From the NCBI RefSeq assembly GCF_903828115.1, contig NZ_CAIKKU010000575.1:1-48932 (forward strand): a DNA stretch of 48,932 bases. Reading direction: 5' to 3'. Made by a program: the position numbers and the translations under genes. Below, one piece after another: positions 16,435 through 27,907 of this stretch. The notes beneath the pieces were generated by a model, which worked only from the letters and a program-made list of their open reading frames with translations, ran no database searches and had not been told where the DNA came from. Position 1 is the first letter of the stretch; every line of letters begins with the position of its first letter. Source of the DNA: an uncultured Thiodictyon sp. Its GTDB lineage: Bacteria; Pseudomonadota; Gammaproteobacteria; Chromatiales; Chromatiaceae.

Positions 16435-17838
16435 CTAGAGGCTGTAATAGAGGTCGAACTCGACCGGATGGGTGGTCATACGCAGCCGCGTGACCTCGTG
16501 CATCTTCAACGCGATGTAGGCATCGATCAGATCATCGGTGAAGACCCCACCGGTGGTCAGGAACTCCCGGTCCTTGTCGAGCTCGGCAAGCGCCATATCA
16601 AGGGCATGGCATACGGTCGGGATGGCCTTTTCCTCCTCGGGCGGCAGGTCGTAGAGGTCCTTGTCCATCGGGTCGCCGGGGTGGATCTTGTTCTGAATCC
16701 CGTCGAGCCCCGCCATCATCATGGCCGCAAAGGAAAGGTAGGGGTTACCGGTGCAATCCGGGAAACGGACCTCGATCCGGCGGGCCTTGGGGCTGGACAC
16801 ATGCGGGATACGGATCGACGCCGAGCGGTTGCGGGCCGAGTAGGCGAGCATGACCGGGGCCTCGAAGCCGGGGACCAGCCGTTTGTAGGAGTTGGTGGAG
16901 GCATTGGTGAAGGCATTCAAGGCCCTGGCGTGCTTGATGATGCCGCCGATGTAGTAGAGCGCCATCTCGGACAGGCCGCCGTACTTGTCTCCGGAAAACA
17001 GGTTCACCCCATCCTTGCTGAGCGACTGGTGGACGTGCATGCCGGTGCCGTTGTCGCCGACCATCGGCTTGGGCATGAAGGTGACGGTCTTGCCCCAACC
17101 GTGGGCGACATTCCAGCACACGTACTTCTGAATCTGGTTCCAGTCCGCCCGTTTGACCAGGGACGTGAACTGGGTGCCGATCTCGCACTGACCCGCGGTC
17201 GCGACTTCGTGGTGATGAACCTCGACCGGCACACCCATCTCCTCGAGCGCCAGACACATGGCGGCGCGCAGGTCGTTCAGGGAATCGACCGGCGGCACCG
17301 GGAAATAGCCGCCCTTGACCCCGGGCCGATGCCCCATGTTGCCGTCCTCGAAGACGCGCTCGGAGTTCCACTCGGCCTCGTCCGAATCGACCTTGTAGAA
17401 GCACCCACCCATGTTCGCGCCCCAACGGACGTCGTCGAACACGAAAAATTCGAGCTCGGGGCCGAAAAAGGCGGTGTCGGCGATCCCGGTCGACTTCAGG
17501 TAGGCCTCGGCGCGCTTGGCGACGGAGCGCGGATCGCGCTCATAGCCCTGCATGGTGTTCGGCTCGAGGATGTCACAACGGATAATCAGGGTATTTTCGT
17601 CGGCAAAGGGGTCCATCACGGCGGTCGATGCCTCGGGCATCAACACCATGTCGGACTCTTGGATGCCTTTCCAACCCGCGATCGAGGACCCATCGAACAT
17701 CTTGCCGTCCTTGAACATATCCTCGTCGACAAGCGACGCGGGCATGGACACATGCTGCTCCTTGCCCCTGGTATCCGTAAAGCGAAGGTCAACGAACTTG
17801 ACCTCATGTTCTTTGATCATCTTCAGGACATCGGCCAT
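16435..17838 (-). CDS. glnA: Glutamine synthetase, type I (GlnA)
   Basis: This 467-residue enzyme makes glutamine from glutamate, ammonia and ATP and forms a dodecamer in the cytoplasm. Clear motifs are [27 protein letters not shown], the ATP-site signature [17 protein letters not shown], and [12 protein letters not shown]. The adenylylation loop is intact, with target Tyr396 in [11 protein letters not shown], so control by GlnE/GlnD/PII is expected. The start is ATG 17838. It heads the glnA-DUF4124-ntrB-ntrC cluster, so nitrogen limitation probably raises all four. A 7-bp hairpin (CTCGCCG 17878-17884, CGGCGAG 17891-17897) lies in its leader. Confidence 0.98.
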   Translation of the reverse strand: MADVLKMIKEHEVKFVDLRFTDTRGKEQHVSMPASLVDEDMFKDGKMFDGSSIAGWKGIQESDMVLMPEASTAVMDPFADENTLIIRCDILEPNTMQGYERDPRSVAKRAEAYLKSTGIADTAFFGPELEFFVFDDVRWGANMGGCFYKVDSDEAEWNSERVFEDGNMGHRPGVKGGYFPVPPVDSLNDLRAAMCLALEEMGVPVEVHHHEVATAGQCEIGTQFTSLVKRADWNQIQKYVCWNVAHGWGKTVTFMPKPMVGDNGTGMHVHQSLSKDGVNLFSGDKYGGLSEMALYYIGGIIKHARALNAFTNASTNSYKRLVPGFEAPVMLAYSARNRSASIRIPHVSSPKARRIEVRFPDCTGNPYLSFAAMMMAGLDGIQNKIHPGDPMDKDLYDLPPEEEKAIPTVCHALDMALAELDKDREFLTTGGVFTDDLIDAYIALKMHEVTRLRMTTHPVEFDLYYSL

Positions 17839-18480
17839 CGAATCTACTCCAAATGCTGGCTGGATAAATTGGTGCGGCTCGCCGGGGAAGCGGCGAGGGG
17901 TGGTTTGGACTTGCCGCCGCCCGCGCCCGTGGGCAAGCGAGCCTAACAGGTCGACGCAAGCGCTGCACGTTCAAGCCGCCGGACGACCCGCCGACCGGGG
18001 TATGGACCCTTGGGGCAGGAGCCCGGGAATGGTCCAGCGCAGCGATCCGTCGCTAGGGTTAAGCACGATTCGCGCCAGCGGCAGCGTCGGCCGCGGACCC
18101 GCCCGGCGAGGGGACTCTCCCGGGGTAGCGGGTCTGGACACGAGGGGATCGCCCACCCGGCCCTTGTGCGACCCACCACCGGCGCCATCGGGACGCACGA
18201 ATTCGACGCCCAGCGCCCGTTGCGGCAGCCACCCAGCCGCCCCGGATCACGGGGGCCGTTCGGTTGGCTCGCGGACGCCTTGGGAAGCGCACTGAAACGG
18301 ACGGCGCCCTGCCTCGAACGCACAACGATGGTGCACTGACACGGTCGCGCATTTGGAATGACACCGAGTACCTGGGGGAGATCGGCGGGGCGGGCACAGG
18401 GGTTGCGCAATTCATGCCCCAACGTCGGGAATAGACGCGGCCGCAGCACTGCGAAGTAGTTCCAACCTGACCCGCATAAC
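17839..18480. other. Long upstream region of glnA; no convincing gene
   Basis: About 640 bp separate glnA from the glyQ promoter. Open frames are present on the minus strand (for example 17971-18198, containing LARIVLNPSDGSLRWTIPG), but they lack a good ribosome-binding site and recognisable family, so I do not call a gene. The stretch carries a hairpin at 17878-17897 and an NtrC-like site at 18319-18335. The size fits a multi-promoter sigma70/sigma54 control region, though no clean -24/-12 element was found. The nearest match, TGGGGCATGAATTGC on the minus strand at about 18406-18421, has three mismatches. Confidence 0.4.
18319..18335 (-). promoter_or_regulatory. NtrC-like enhancer site
   Basis: On the minus strand TGCACC-ATCGT-TGTGCG matches the NtrC dyad TGCACC-N5-GGTGCA with two mismatches in the second half-site. 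It lies about 480 bp upstream of glnA, where an enhancer could act by looping. It is a single imperfect site, so the call is tentative. Confidence 0.33.
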
Positions 18481-18483
18481 AGA

Positions 18484-18503
18484 TATACTCTCAGCCTTAT
18501 ACT
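18484..18503 (+). promoter_or_regulatory. Likely -10 elements of the glyQS operon
   Basis: Two good -10 hexamers, TATACT at 18484-18489 and TATACT at 18498-18503, lie 26-45 bp before the glyQ start in otherwise GC-rich DNA. The matching -35 sequences are weak (TTCCAA near 18460, ATAACA near 18475). Confidence 0.4.
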
Positions 18504-18528
18504 TCGCGAGCGCGGTAGGGGGTACAGC

Positions 18529-19434
18529 TTGAATCTCGAGCCGGTTGATGTTTCCAGCTTCCAAGGTCTCATTTTTGCGTTGCAGCGCTATTGGACGGCG
18601 CTCGGGTGTGTGATGGTACAGCCGCATGATATGGAGGTGGGCGCCGGCACCTTTCATCCCGCCACCTTTTTGCGGTCCATCGGACCGGAGCCCTGGCGTA
18701 CGGCCTACGTGCAACCCTCACGCCGCCCCACCGACGGTCGTTACGGGGACAACCCGAACCGGTTACAGCACTACTACCAGTTTCAAGTCCTGCTGAAACC
18801 GGCACCGCTCGACATTCAGAACCTTTATCTGGATTCTCTGCGGTATCTTGGGATCGATCCGCTCGTGCATGACATACGGTTCGTCGAGGACAACTGGGAG
18901 TCGCCGACCCTTGGCGCCTGGGGGCTCGGCTGGGAGGTTTGGCTCAATGGCATGGAAGTGACGCAGTTTACCTATTTTCAACAAGTCGGTGGGCTTGATT
19001 GTCGGCCGGTCAGCGGTGAGATCACGTATGGCCTCGAGCGCATTGCGATGTACCTGCAGTCGGTCGAGAGCGTTTATGACCTGGTGTGGAGCCACTCCGA
19101 GTTCGGCCTCGTCACTTACGGGGACGTGTTCCATCAAAACGAGGTGGAGCAGTCGGCTTATAACTTCGAGAAGGCCGAGGTACCGGCGCTCCTGGCGGCG
19201 TTTGACGCCAGCGAACGGATCAGTCACCAACTCGTCGCGGACGGTCTGCCCCTGCCGGCGTATGAACAGGTGCTCAAGGCTTCCCACACCTTCAATTTGC
19301 TCGACGCGCGCGGGGCGATCTCTGTGACCGAACGACAGCGGTTCATCCTGCGTGTCCGCGCGCTCGCAAGAAACGTCGCGCGCGCCTACTACGAGCGCCG
19401 GGAATCCCTCGGGTTTCCGATGCTTAAGCCATGA
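18529..19434 (+). CDS. glyQ: Glycyl-tRNA synthetase alpha subunit
   Basis: This 301-residue catalytic subunit of the bacterial alpha2beta2 glycyl-tRNA synthetase carries the class II aminoacylation core. Family landmarks are [27 protein letters not shown] (given in two parts, about 14-40), [31 protein letters not shown], and [20 protein letters not shown]. The start is taken as TTG 18529, preceded by AGGGGG; no ATG lies between it and the conserved core. Length equals the E. coli protein (303). Its stop overlaps the first possible glyS start as ATGA, so the two subunits are coupled. Confidence 0.96.
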   Translation: MNLEPVDVSSFQGLIFALQRYWTALGCVMVQPHDMEVGAGTFHPATFLRSIGPEPWRTAYVQPSRRPTDGRYGDNPNRLQHYYQFQVLLKPAPLDIQNLYLDSLRYLGIDPLVHDIRFVEDNWESPTLGAWGLGWEVWLNGMEVTQFTYFQQVGGLDCRPVSGEITYGLERIAMYLQSVESVYDLVWSHSEFGLVTYGDVFHQNEVEQSAYNFEKAEVPALLAAFDASERISHQLVADGLPLPAYEQVLKASHTFNLLDARGAISVTERQRFILRVRALARNVARAYYERRESLGFPMLKP

Positions 19435-21554
19435 CTCTTGATACGGGCGCGCGCATGACCCAGGATCTTCTAATAGAAATCGGCACGGAGGAATTGCCTC
19501 CGGTCTCGCTCCAAGGCTTGGCAAAGGGCTTCGCCGACGGCATCAACAGCCAACTCACCGAGAATGGGATTGGCCATGGGCCGACCACTTCTTATTGCAC
19601 TCCGCGGCGGCTTGCCGTACTGGTTGCGCAGGTCGAGACCCAGCAGGCGCAACGCACGATCACCCGGCGGGGTCCTGCCGTTGCTGCCGCCTTCGGCCCG
19701 GCGGGTCACCCAACCAAGGCGCTTGAAGGTTTTGCCCGCTCCTGCGGCGTCGCGGCATCGGACCTGGCACGTGAACAGTCAGACAAGGGGGAGTGGGTCG
19801 TCTTTCGGACGCTCGAGTCCGGACAGGCCACTGCGCGGTTGCTGCCGCGAATACTCGAGCAGGCCCTGGCAGGATTACCCGTGGCGAGACGCATGCGCTG
19901 GGGCACCGGCGATGCGGAGTTCGTCCGCCCGGTACACTGGATCTGTCTCGTCTTAGGCGATGAAGCCGTGTCGGCGCAAGTACTTGGGGTTCACGCGGGG
20001 ACCGAGACCTTCGGGCACCGGTTCCACGCGCCAGGCCCACTGACGGTAACGCACGCGTCACTCTACCCACAGTTACTGCGGGAACGAGGCTTTGTCGAGC
20101 CATGTTTTGAACAGCGGCGCGCGCTCATCGTCGCGCAAATCCAACAACTCACGGCCACCCATGGCGTCACAGCGGACCTTCCGGCGGCACTGCTCGACGA
20201 GGTTACGGGGCTTGTGGAGTGGCCCACCGCGATCTTTGGGTCATTTGATGAGAGCTTCCTGTCGGTGCCCCCCGAGGTCCTCATTGAGACCATGGAGAAG
20301 AATCAGAAGTACTTCCCGGTTCGTGATATCAACGGGCGCTTGCAAGCACGGTTCATTGCCGTTTCCAACATCGAAAGCAAGTGTCCGGAACAAGTGATAC
20401 AAGGCAATGAGCGGGTGATCCGGCCCCGGTTCGCGGATGCGCAATTTTTTTGGCGGCAAGGTCTGATTCAGCCGCTTGCGGCCAATTTCGAGCGTTTGGA
20501 GTCGATTGTCTTTCAGGATAAGCTCGGTTCGGTCGCAGACCGGTGTCGGCGCGTCGCAACTCTGGCCGGTTTGATCGCTGCCACGATTGGCGAAGACCCG
20601 GAGTTGGTGGCGCGCGCGGCGATGCTGGCCAAGTGCGATTTGGCGACCGCCATGGTCGCTGAGTTCCCGAGCCTTCAAGGGATCATGGGCCGCTACTACG
20701 CCGAGCACGCCGGCGAACCGTCGGCAGTCTGTGCCGCCATTGAAGAGCAGTATCTCCCGCGCCACGCGGGCGACACTCTGCCAACCAAAGGCTGCGGTCT
20801 GGTGCTTGCCCTGGCAGATCGCCTGGACCTGTTGGTCGGCTCTTTTGGTATCGGGCACCGGCCAACCGGAGCCAAGGACCCTTATGGCTTGCGACGCGCC
20901 TCCATCGCGGTGGTGCGCATTCTTGTGGAAACACCCTTGGACCTCGACCTCAACTCCCTACTGTTGGAGTCTGAGCGGAGTTTTAAATCCGGCGTCCTTA
21001 GCCCCGGGACGACCGACGAGGTGTTGGCCTATATCATGGGCCGCTTGGAAGGCTATTACCAGGAGCGTGGGGTGTTGCCGGATAGCGTGGCGTCGGTCAT
21101 CGCCGCGGGAGGCGCCACACTCAGCCAACTAGACCGGCGGATTCGGGCCGTGCAGTCGTTCCGCAACCGGCCGGAAACCTTGGCCTTGGCGGGGGCCAAC
21201 AAGCGAATAAGCAACATCCTCGCGAAGGCGGGGGTGTCATTTGATCGCGGGGCGCGGCCGAATCCGGACCTGTTTACCGATGACGCGGAGCACCAACTAT
21301 GGAATAGAATCGAGGGGCTGGAACTGGCGACGGCACCGCTCATGCGCGAGTGCGATTTTGCGGGGATCTTGGAACAACTCGCGCAGTTACGCGATGACGT
21401 CGGCCGGTTCTTTGATCAGGTGATGGTGATGTGCGAGGATCGGTCGGTGCAAGATAACCGACTGCTGCTGTTGACGCGGCTACAGGCGTTGTTCTTGCAG
21501 GTGGCGGATATCTCCATGCTGCAAATGGCCTACACGCAGTTCCCTGAGCAATGA
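19431..21554 (+). CDS. glyS: Glycyl-tRNA synthetase beta subunit
   Basis: This 707-residue partner of GlyQ contributes tRNA binding (HD-like and anticodon-binding parts). It begins [19 protein letters not shown] and carries [44 protein letters not shown] and [16 protein letters not shown], all typical. The end, [18 protein letters not shown], is the anticodon-binding tail. Two ATGs are possible: 19431 (overlapping the glyQ stop as ATGA) and 19455 (eight codons later, closer to the E. coli N-terminus). I kept the first because of the coupling. The length fits the family (about 690). Confidence 0.96.
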   Translation: MTLDTGARMTQDLLIEIGTEELPPVSLQGLAKGFADGINSQLTENGIGHGPTTSYCTPRRLAVLVAQVETQQAQRTITRRGPAVAAAFGPAGHPTKALEGFARSCGVAASDLAREQSDKGEWVVFRTLESGQATARLLPRILEQALAGLPVARRMRWGTGDAEFVRPVHWICLVLGDEAVSAQVLGVHAGTETFGHRFHAPGPLTVTHASLYPQLLRERGFVEPCFEQRRALIVAQIQQLTATHGVTADLPAALLDEVTGLVEWPTAIFGSFDESFLSVPPEVLIETMEKNQKYFPVRDINGRLQARFIAVSNIESKCPEQVIQGNERVIRPRFADAQFFWRQGLIQPLAANFERLESIVFQDKLGSVADRCRRVATLAGLIAATIGEDPELVARAAMLAKCDLATAMVAEFPSLQGIMGRYYAEHAGEPSAVCAAIEEQYLPRHAGDTLPTKGCGLVLALADRLDLLVGSFGIGHRPTGAKDPYGLRRASIAVVRILVETPLDLDLNSLLLESERSFKSGVLSPGTTDEVLAYIMGRLEGYYQERGVLPDSVASVIAAGGATLSQLDRRIRAVQSFRNRPETLALAGANKRISNILAKAGVSFDRGARPNPDLFTDDAEHQLWNRIEGLELATAPLMRECDFAGILEQLAQLRDDVGRFFDQVMVMCEDRSVQDNRLLLLTRLQALFLQVADISMLQMAYTQFPEQ

Positions 21555-21563
21555 TTGCCTGCC

Positions 21564-22124
21564 ATGTCGCGTGAACGGTTCGTATTGCTTGACCGTGATG
21601 GAGTCATCAACGAGGACGCGGATGATTACATCCGCTGCGCGGCGCAATGGGTGCCGATACCGGGTAGTATGGACGCCATTGCGGCATTGACGCATGCCGG
21701 ATTCCGGATTGCGATCGTGTCCAACCAATCAGGGCTCGCGCGAGGACTGTTTGATCTTGGCGCCTTGAACGCCATGCACCGGAAATTACACGACCTGGTC
21801 TCGCTACGGGGTGGTCGACTCGAGATGATCCTGTTCTGCCCGCACGGGCCAAGTGAAAACTGCGCTTGTCGCAAGCCGCAGCCGGGGCTTCTGCGCAGTG
21901 TCAGCGACCGCACTGGGCTTGACCTGCGCGGGGTACCGTTCATTGGGGATTCCATCAGCGACGTCCGCGCCGCAAGACAGGTCGGTATGAAACCGATGCT
22001 GGTGAAGAGCGGTAAGGGGCTGCGAACCTTAGGGCTGGGAACTGCAGAGTTGAAGGGCGTTCCTGTTTTTGAGGACTTAAGGGCAGCCACGGACGAACTG
22101 ATTAACCACTGGTGCGATTCTTGA
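21564..22124 (+). CDS. gmhB: D-glycero-beta-D-manno-heptose 1,7-bisphosphate 7-phosphatase
   Basis: This HAD-family phosphatase (186 residues from ATG 21564) removes the 7-phosphate from heptose bisphosphate on the way to ADP-heptose for the lipopolysaccharide inner core. Catalytic motifs are LLDRDGVINED (nucleophile Asp and acid Asp), IVSNQSG, and GDSISDVRAA. The structural zinc loop is present as CPHGPSENCACRKP, with three Cys and a His, the GmhB hallmark. It follows glyS by 9 bp and overlaps plsC by 13 bp. A TTG three codons upstream is possible but less likely. The glyQ-glyS-gmhB-plsC order facing gyrB is the same as in Pseudomonas. Confidence 0.95.
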   Translation: MSRERFVLLDRDGVINEDADDYIRCAAQWVPIPGSMDAIAALTHAGFRIAIVSNQSGLARGLFDLGALNAMHRKLHDLVSLRGGRLEMILFCPHGPSENCACRKPQPGLLRSVSDRTGLDLRGVPFIGDSISDVRAARQVGMKPMLVKSGKGLRTLGLGTAELKGVPVFEDLRAATDELINHWCDS

Positions 22125-22870
22125 CTCTGCTACGCTCGCTCGCTTACCAGGTCTTCCTTACGCTATCCGTTGCGCTGTTCGGCGGGGCCATTGCAATCGT
22201 TGGACCGTGGGTGCCGTTCCGGCTCCTCGCTAAGGTTGCACGGATTTGGGCACGGGCTAACCTGATTGCACTGAAATCCCTGTGCCGGTTGGATTATCGG
22301 ATCGAGGGGCTGGAACACTTACCGACCTCGACGTGCATCGTCATGAGCAAGCATCAATCGGCCTGGGAAACCATCGCCCTGCGAGCGCTGCTGCCGGTTG
22401 AGCATAGCTGGGTTTTGAAGCGGGAATTACTCGACATACCAATCCTCGGAGCGGCGCTGCGCCGGTTTCGGGTTATTGCAATCGATCGTTCCGCCGGTCG
22501 CGCTGCCCTCAAACAACTGGTCACCGAAGGCCAGCGCTTGCTTGACACCGGGCATTGGGTGGTCATTTTTCCGGAAGGGACGCGGGTCCCACCCGGTGAA
22601 CGGGCTCCCTATAACGTCGGCGGCGCCCTACTTGCACAGCGCAGCGGCTACCCGATCTTGCCGATAGCCCATAACGCGGGGGTATTCTGGGGCAGGCGAA
22701 GTCTGATTAAACGGGCGGGAACGATCCAACTCGTCATAGGGGAAAGTATCAACAGCACCGGCAAGAGCGCCCAGGAACTGAGCCGCGAAACGGAAAACTG
22801 GATTGAGGGTGTCGTCGCCGGCTTGCCGACACGCGCCGATTTTCAGGGCGGTCCTACGCAGCCCGGCTAG
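22112..22870 (+). CDS. plsC: 1-acyl-sn-glycerol-3-phosphate acyltransferase (PlsC-like)
   Basis: This 252-residue membrane enzyme acylates lysophosphatidic acid to phosphatidic acid. A hydrophobic helix near 8-35 (VFLTLSVALFGGAIAIVGPWV) anchors it to the inner membrane. Acyltransferase motif I is KHQSAWET, that is His-x4-Glu where the classical motif is His-x4-Asp; this variant is frequent in this subfamily. Motif III is FPEGTRVPPGE, and RFRVIAIDR and PILPIAHNAG follow the expected order. The start is GTG 22112, overlapping gmhB by 13 nt. Given the gpsA remnant at the left edge of the window, another glycerol-3-phosphate source must exist elsewhere. Confidence 0.93.
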   Translation: MRFLTLLRSLAYQVFLTLSVALFGGAIAIVGPWVPFRLLAKVARIWARANLIALKSLCRLDYRIEGLEHLPTSTCIVMSKHQSAWETIALRALLPVEHSWVLKRELLDIPILGAALRRFRVIAIDRSAGRAALKQLVTEGQRLLDTGHWVVIFPEGTRVPPGERAPYNVGGALLAQRSGYPILPIAHNAGVFWGRRSLIKRAGTIQLVIGESINSTGKSAQELSRETENWIEGVVAGLPTRADFQGGPTQPG

Positions 22871-22874
22871 CCAT

Positions 22875-22900
22875 CTGCCCGGACTCCTGCCACCGGGCGG
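22875..22900. terminator. Hairpin between plsC and gyrB
   Basis: CTGCCCGG (22875-22882) pairs with CCGGGCGG (22893-22900), one G-T wobble, with a 10-nt loop. It sits in the 45-bp gap between convergent plsC and gyrB and could serve both. No T-tract follows on either side. Confidence 0.45.
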
Positions 22901-22915
22901 TATGATCAGTGCCAG

Positions 22916-25390
<2,475 letters not shown>

Positions 25391-25435
25391 TCAGAAAGGT
25401 CGTTCGCACCGTCCTAGATGCCGGCCGATGGGGCA

Positions 25436-25441
25436 ATTATA
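25436..25441 (-). promoter_or_regulatory. gyrB -10 element
   Basis: On the minus strand a perfect TATAAT occupies 25441-25436, about 110 bp before the gyrB ATG in the 181-bp recF-gyrB gap. The -35 at a 17-bp spacer is poor (AAAACA-like). Confidence 0.45.
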
Positions 25442-25508
25442 CCCGATCGTAGGGATCTGTTTTGCAGCGTAGGGCGCGCCGTACACAGAGTTTAGCTAAA
25501 GCCGATCA

Positions 25509-26594
25509 TCATGACAGGTCAACCACCGCCCCGCGTTCCACGTGGAACAATCGCGTGTCGGGCGGAAGATTTGTTTTCGCCAGCGCGTCCATATCCCCCA
25601 CCCGCGTATACAAGCACTGTCCGCCGGTAGAACGAAAGAGGCTACATAGGATTGCGCACGAGCGACTATCAAGCTCTGCCCAAAGGTCGTCAAGCAACCA
25701 AACCGAACCATAGCCCAGTCGACCGACCTGCACTCGCTCAAACGCCAACTGCAAGAGGCACACCACGATCTTGGTCTGTCCGCGAGACATCGGAAGCTCG
25801 CCATCCCGGTTCCGCAACGCGAAATCCGCCCGGTGAGGCCCAACCCGGGTGTAACCGGATATCTGTTCCCCGCCGGCATCCGCAGCGACCGCGTCACCGA
25901 GTTCCACCCCCTCCGGCCAGCCAGACCGAAACGTCAATGTTGCTCCATCTAGAAACGAGAAACCTGCCGCATGCGCCGAAAAAGCCTTGCCTAGATCGCT
26001 GAATAACCCCTTTCTCGCATGATCGAGGTCAACCCCCAACCGAACAAACTCTTGGTCCCACAGCGGGCGACCGCGAGCCCCCGAGCGCAGCCAGGCATTT
26101 CGCTGCTCCAGAACCCGCTTGAACGCCCTTAGGACCTCAGCCCCACGCTGTTCCACGTGGAACAAATTAAGATCAAGGAAGCCTCGCCTTACCGCTGGCT
26201 CACCTTCAAAGAGCCGACCGGCACCCTCCCCGATCAGCCGCACGACAAACCACTTAGCGAAATCCGCCCCGTCGCCAACCATGACGCCCTTCACGTATCG
26301 CGCCCTAACGGCCTTCTTCCGAAGATACGCTAACTGCCAAACCGCGTCCTCGCCTCCTTCACGGACATCCCCCACCACTCTCGTCACTTCCTTGCCTAGG
26401 GACGTCAGGTCACCACTCCTTCGCCCTCTAAAACTCTTGCCCCGCGCCAACAAATACACTGCCTCCAACACCGACGTCTTCCCAGACCCGTTGGCCCCGA
26501 TAAAAAGCGAGCACGGCCCTCGGACATCCACCTCCGTGTGCTCGATATTCCTGAGCCCGTCGATCCTCAGCAGTTCTACACTCGCGCTGCCCAT
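25509..26594 (-). CDS. recF: DNA replication/repair protein RecF
   Basis: This 361-residue SMC-like ATPase loads RecA onto gapped DNA together with RecO and RecR. It has Walker A GANGSGKTS (near 36), the ABC signature SRGQTKIVVCLLQLA and Walker B LLDDLWAELDS, with LRNIEHTEVDV and GPHRADFAL in the usual places. It starts at ATG 26594, 15 bp after the dnaN stop. It carries two ParB-binding parS palindromes within the coding sequence (25534-25549, 26149-26164), and both are read as the residues Phe-His-Val-Glu. Sequence outside the motifs is fairly divergent, and LWAELD replaces the common LPAELD. Confidence 0.95.
   Translation of the reverse strand: MGSASVELLRIDGLRNIEHTEVDVRGPCSLFIGANGSGKTSVLEAVYLLARGKSFRGRRSGDLTSLGKEVTRVVGDVREGGEDAVWQLAYLRKKAVRARYVKGVMVGDGADFAKWFVVRLIGEGAGRLFEGEPAVRRGFLDLNLFHVEQRGAEVLRAFKRVLEQRNAWLRSGARGRPLWDQEFVRLGVDLDHARKGLFSDLGKAFSAHAAGFSFLDGATLTFRSGWPEGVELGDAVAADAGGEQISGYTRVGPHRADFALRNRDGELPMSRGQTKIVVCLLQLAFERVQVGRLGYGSVWLLDDLWAELDSRSCAILCSLFRSTGGQCLYTRVGDMDALAKTNLPPDTRLFHVERGAVVDLS
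25534..25549. promoter_or_regulatory. parS site (ParB-binding), copy 1
   Basis: The 14-bp core GTTCCACGTGGAAC at 25535-25548 is the chromosomal parS palindrome as known from Pseudomonas. It lies near the 3' end of recF and encodes FHVE within RLFHVERGA. Outer bases are C and A, so it is one base short of the 16-bp perfect palindrome. Confidence 0.88.
26149..26164. promoter_or_regulatory. parS site (ParB-binding), copy 2
   Basis: TGTTCCACGTGGAACA is a perfect 16-bp palindrome identical to the parS consensus. It lies 600 bp from copy 1 in the middle of recF and encodes FHVE within NLFHVEQRG. A ParA-ParB-parS system is therefore expected, although parA and parB are not in this window. Confidence 0.92.
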
Positions 26595-26609
26595 CGTTCC
26601 ACCTACCGC

Positions 26610-27710
26610 CTAAAGCCGCATCGGCATGACGACGTACGTCTCACTGACCGCGCCAACGCCGCGCCAAAGAGAACTACTGCTCCCATCGTCGAAATGAACC
26701 TCCACCTGACCGGTGTCAACCGCCGCGAGGAGATCCGCCAAATAGGCGACGTTGAAGCCGATCACGGTCGACTCACCGCCATAGTCCAGTTCCATCTCCT
26801 CCACCGCCTCTTCCTGCTCGGGATTATGCGCGACAAGCCTCAACACCCCCGCTTCGAACGACACCCGCAAGCCGCGATACTTCTCATTCGAGAGAATCGC
26901 CGTACGGGATAGCGCCTTCTTCAGCACTTCCCGATCCGCGACCGCTACCTTGGACAGTCCGGCCGGGATCACCCTGCCGTACTCAGGATACCGACCGTCA
27001 ACGAGCTTCGACGAACACACCGAATCTCCCAGAACGAATCGTATCAACCGCTCCCCGATCTCAATCCGAACCAAATTTGAACCAAAGCTCAGTTGTCTCC
27101 TCAGTTCATTCACCGTCTTGTACGGAATGATCACGGCCCGACTCTCGGGAACACCAAGCGCACAGGCATGGGCATAGCATGCGAGTCGGTGGCCGTCCGT
27201 CGCCACGGCCCGCAGGCCTGACTCATCGAGTTCAAGCAACAAGCCGTTCAGATAATACCGAACGTCCTGCTGTGCCATCGCAAACGCCGTCTTCTCGAAA
27301 ATTCGCTTTAAAATCCCTTCTTCAATCTCGATCACAAGTTCAGGCGAAACTGCCTCCATCAACGGGAAATCCTGCGCCGGCAAGGTTCCCAATACATATC
27401 GCCCGCGCCCCGCCGTCAATACACAGCGATCACCAGCTATCTTTAGGCGCACCTCCGAACCGTCCGCAAGGGAACGGACAATATCTCCCAGCTTTCGCGC
27501 CGGCACGGTCCCTTCGCCTTCCTCCATCAGATCCGCAGCGCAGCGCGACCGGATCTCGATTTCCATATCCGTTCCGACGATTATCAACCCCCCCTCCTGT
27601 GCACGTAACAGCAGGTTGCCCAAGATCGGAAGCGTCTGGCGTCGCTCGACGACCGCCACGACCCGACTCAACACCGGCAGGAGTTCTTCCCGCCCAATCT
27701 GCACATCCAT
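26610..27710 (-). CDS. dnaN: DNA polymerase III beta sliding clamp
   Basis: This 366-residue clamp encircles DNA as a dimer and tethers polymerase III and other partners. The ATG at 27710 (AGAGGGG upstream) gives MDVQIGREELLPVLSRVVAV, the family N-terminus; the frame stays open 37 codons further through AT-rich DNA that is not protein-like. The three clamp domains are covered, with LPILGNLLL, GTDMEIEI, ATDGHRLACY and the C-terminal YVVMPMRL, which forms part of the partner-binding pocket. It is followed by recF after 15 bp. Confidence 0.97.
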   Translation of the reverse strand: MDVQIGREELLPVLSRVVAVVERRQTLPILGNLLLRAQEGGLIIVGTDMEIEIRSRCAADLMEEGEGTVPARKLGDIVRSLADGSEVRLKIAGDRCVLTAGRGRYVLGTLPAQDFPLMEAVSPELVIEIEEGILKRIFEKTAFAMAQQDVRYYLNGLLLELDESGLRAVATDGHRLACYAHACALGVPESRAVIIPYKTVNELRRQLSFGSNLVRIEIGERLIRFVLGDSVCSSKLVDGRYPEYGRVIPAGLSKVAVADREVLKKALSRTAILSNEKYRGLRVSFEAGVLRLVAHNPEQEEAVEEMELDYGGESTVIGFNVAYLADLLAAVDTGQVEVHFDDGSSSSLWRGVGAVSETYVVMPMRL

Positions 27711-27851
27711 ACCGAGGCCCCTCTTAACAAGAGTAGAAAATATATAATAGTCTGTAGTTATAAGGACTGTGGAAATGTGTGCTACACATTTTTCTCCAAA
27801 GGTATCAGTACACTGCAACAATGCAGGGGTACTCTAAGGCGCTGATCAACC

Positions 27852-27860
27852 TGTGGACAA
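27852..27860 (-). promoter_or_regulatory. DnaA box (one mismatch)
   Basis: The minus strand reads TTGTCCACA, one mismatch from TTATCCACA, 37 bp from the perfect box at 27898. Confidence 0.6.
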
Positions 27861-27897
27861 CTGCCCCGCGGAATCTCCTCCGGATACCATACCCAGG

Positions 27898-27906
27898 TTA
27901 TCCACA
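27898..27906 (+). promoter_or_regulatory. DnaA box (perfect)
   Basis: TTATCCACA matches the high-affinity R-type box exactly and ends one base before the dnaA stop codon. Confidence 0.8.
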
Positions 27907-27907
27907 G

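Larger units (their letters stand above)
27711..27907. other. dnaA-dnaN intergenic region, candidate oriC
   Basis: This 197-bp region has an AT-rich tract (about 27730-27800) that stands out from its surroundings, plus two DnaA boxes at its dnaA end. It contains an inverted repeat AAATGTGT-GCT-ACACATTT (27773-27791) and a second, CTCTT-AAC-AAGAG (27721-27733), just in front of the dnaN ribosome-binding site. An AT-rich unwinding tract beside DnaA boxes is the architecture expected of an origin. Two boxes are few, and the rpmH-dnaA gap with another box is an alternative or second half of a bipartite origin. Confidence 0.5.

Noticed and set aside
16393-17946. 517-codon open frame on the plus strand
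   Set aside because: It is antisense to glnA, which is unmistakable. Long shadow frames are expected in GC-rich DNA.
17943-18572. 209-codon minus-strand frame upstream of glnA
   Set aside because: Arginine- and proline-rich, low-complexity composition, no ribosome-binding site or motif; it also runs into the start of glyQ.
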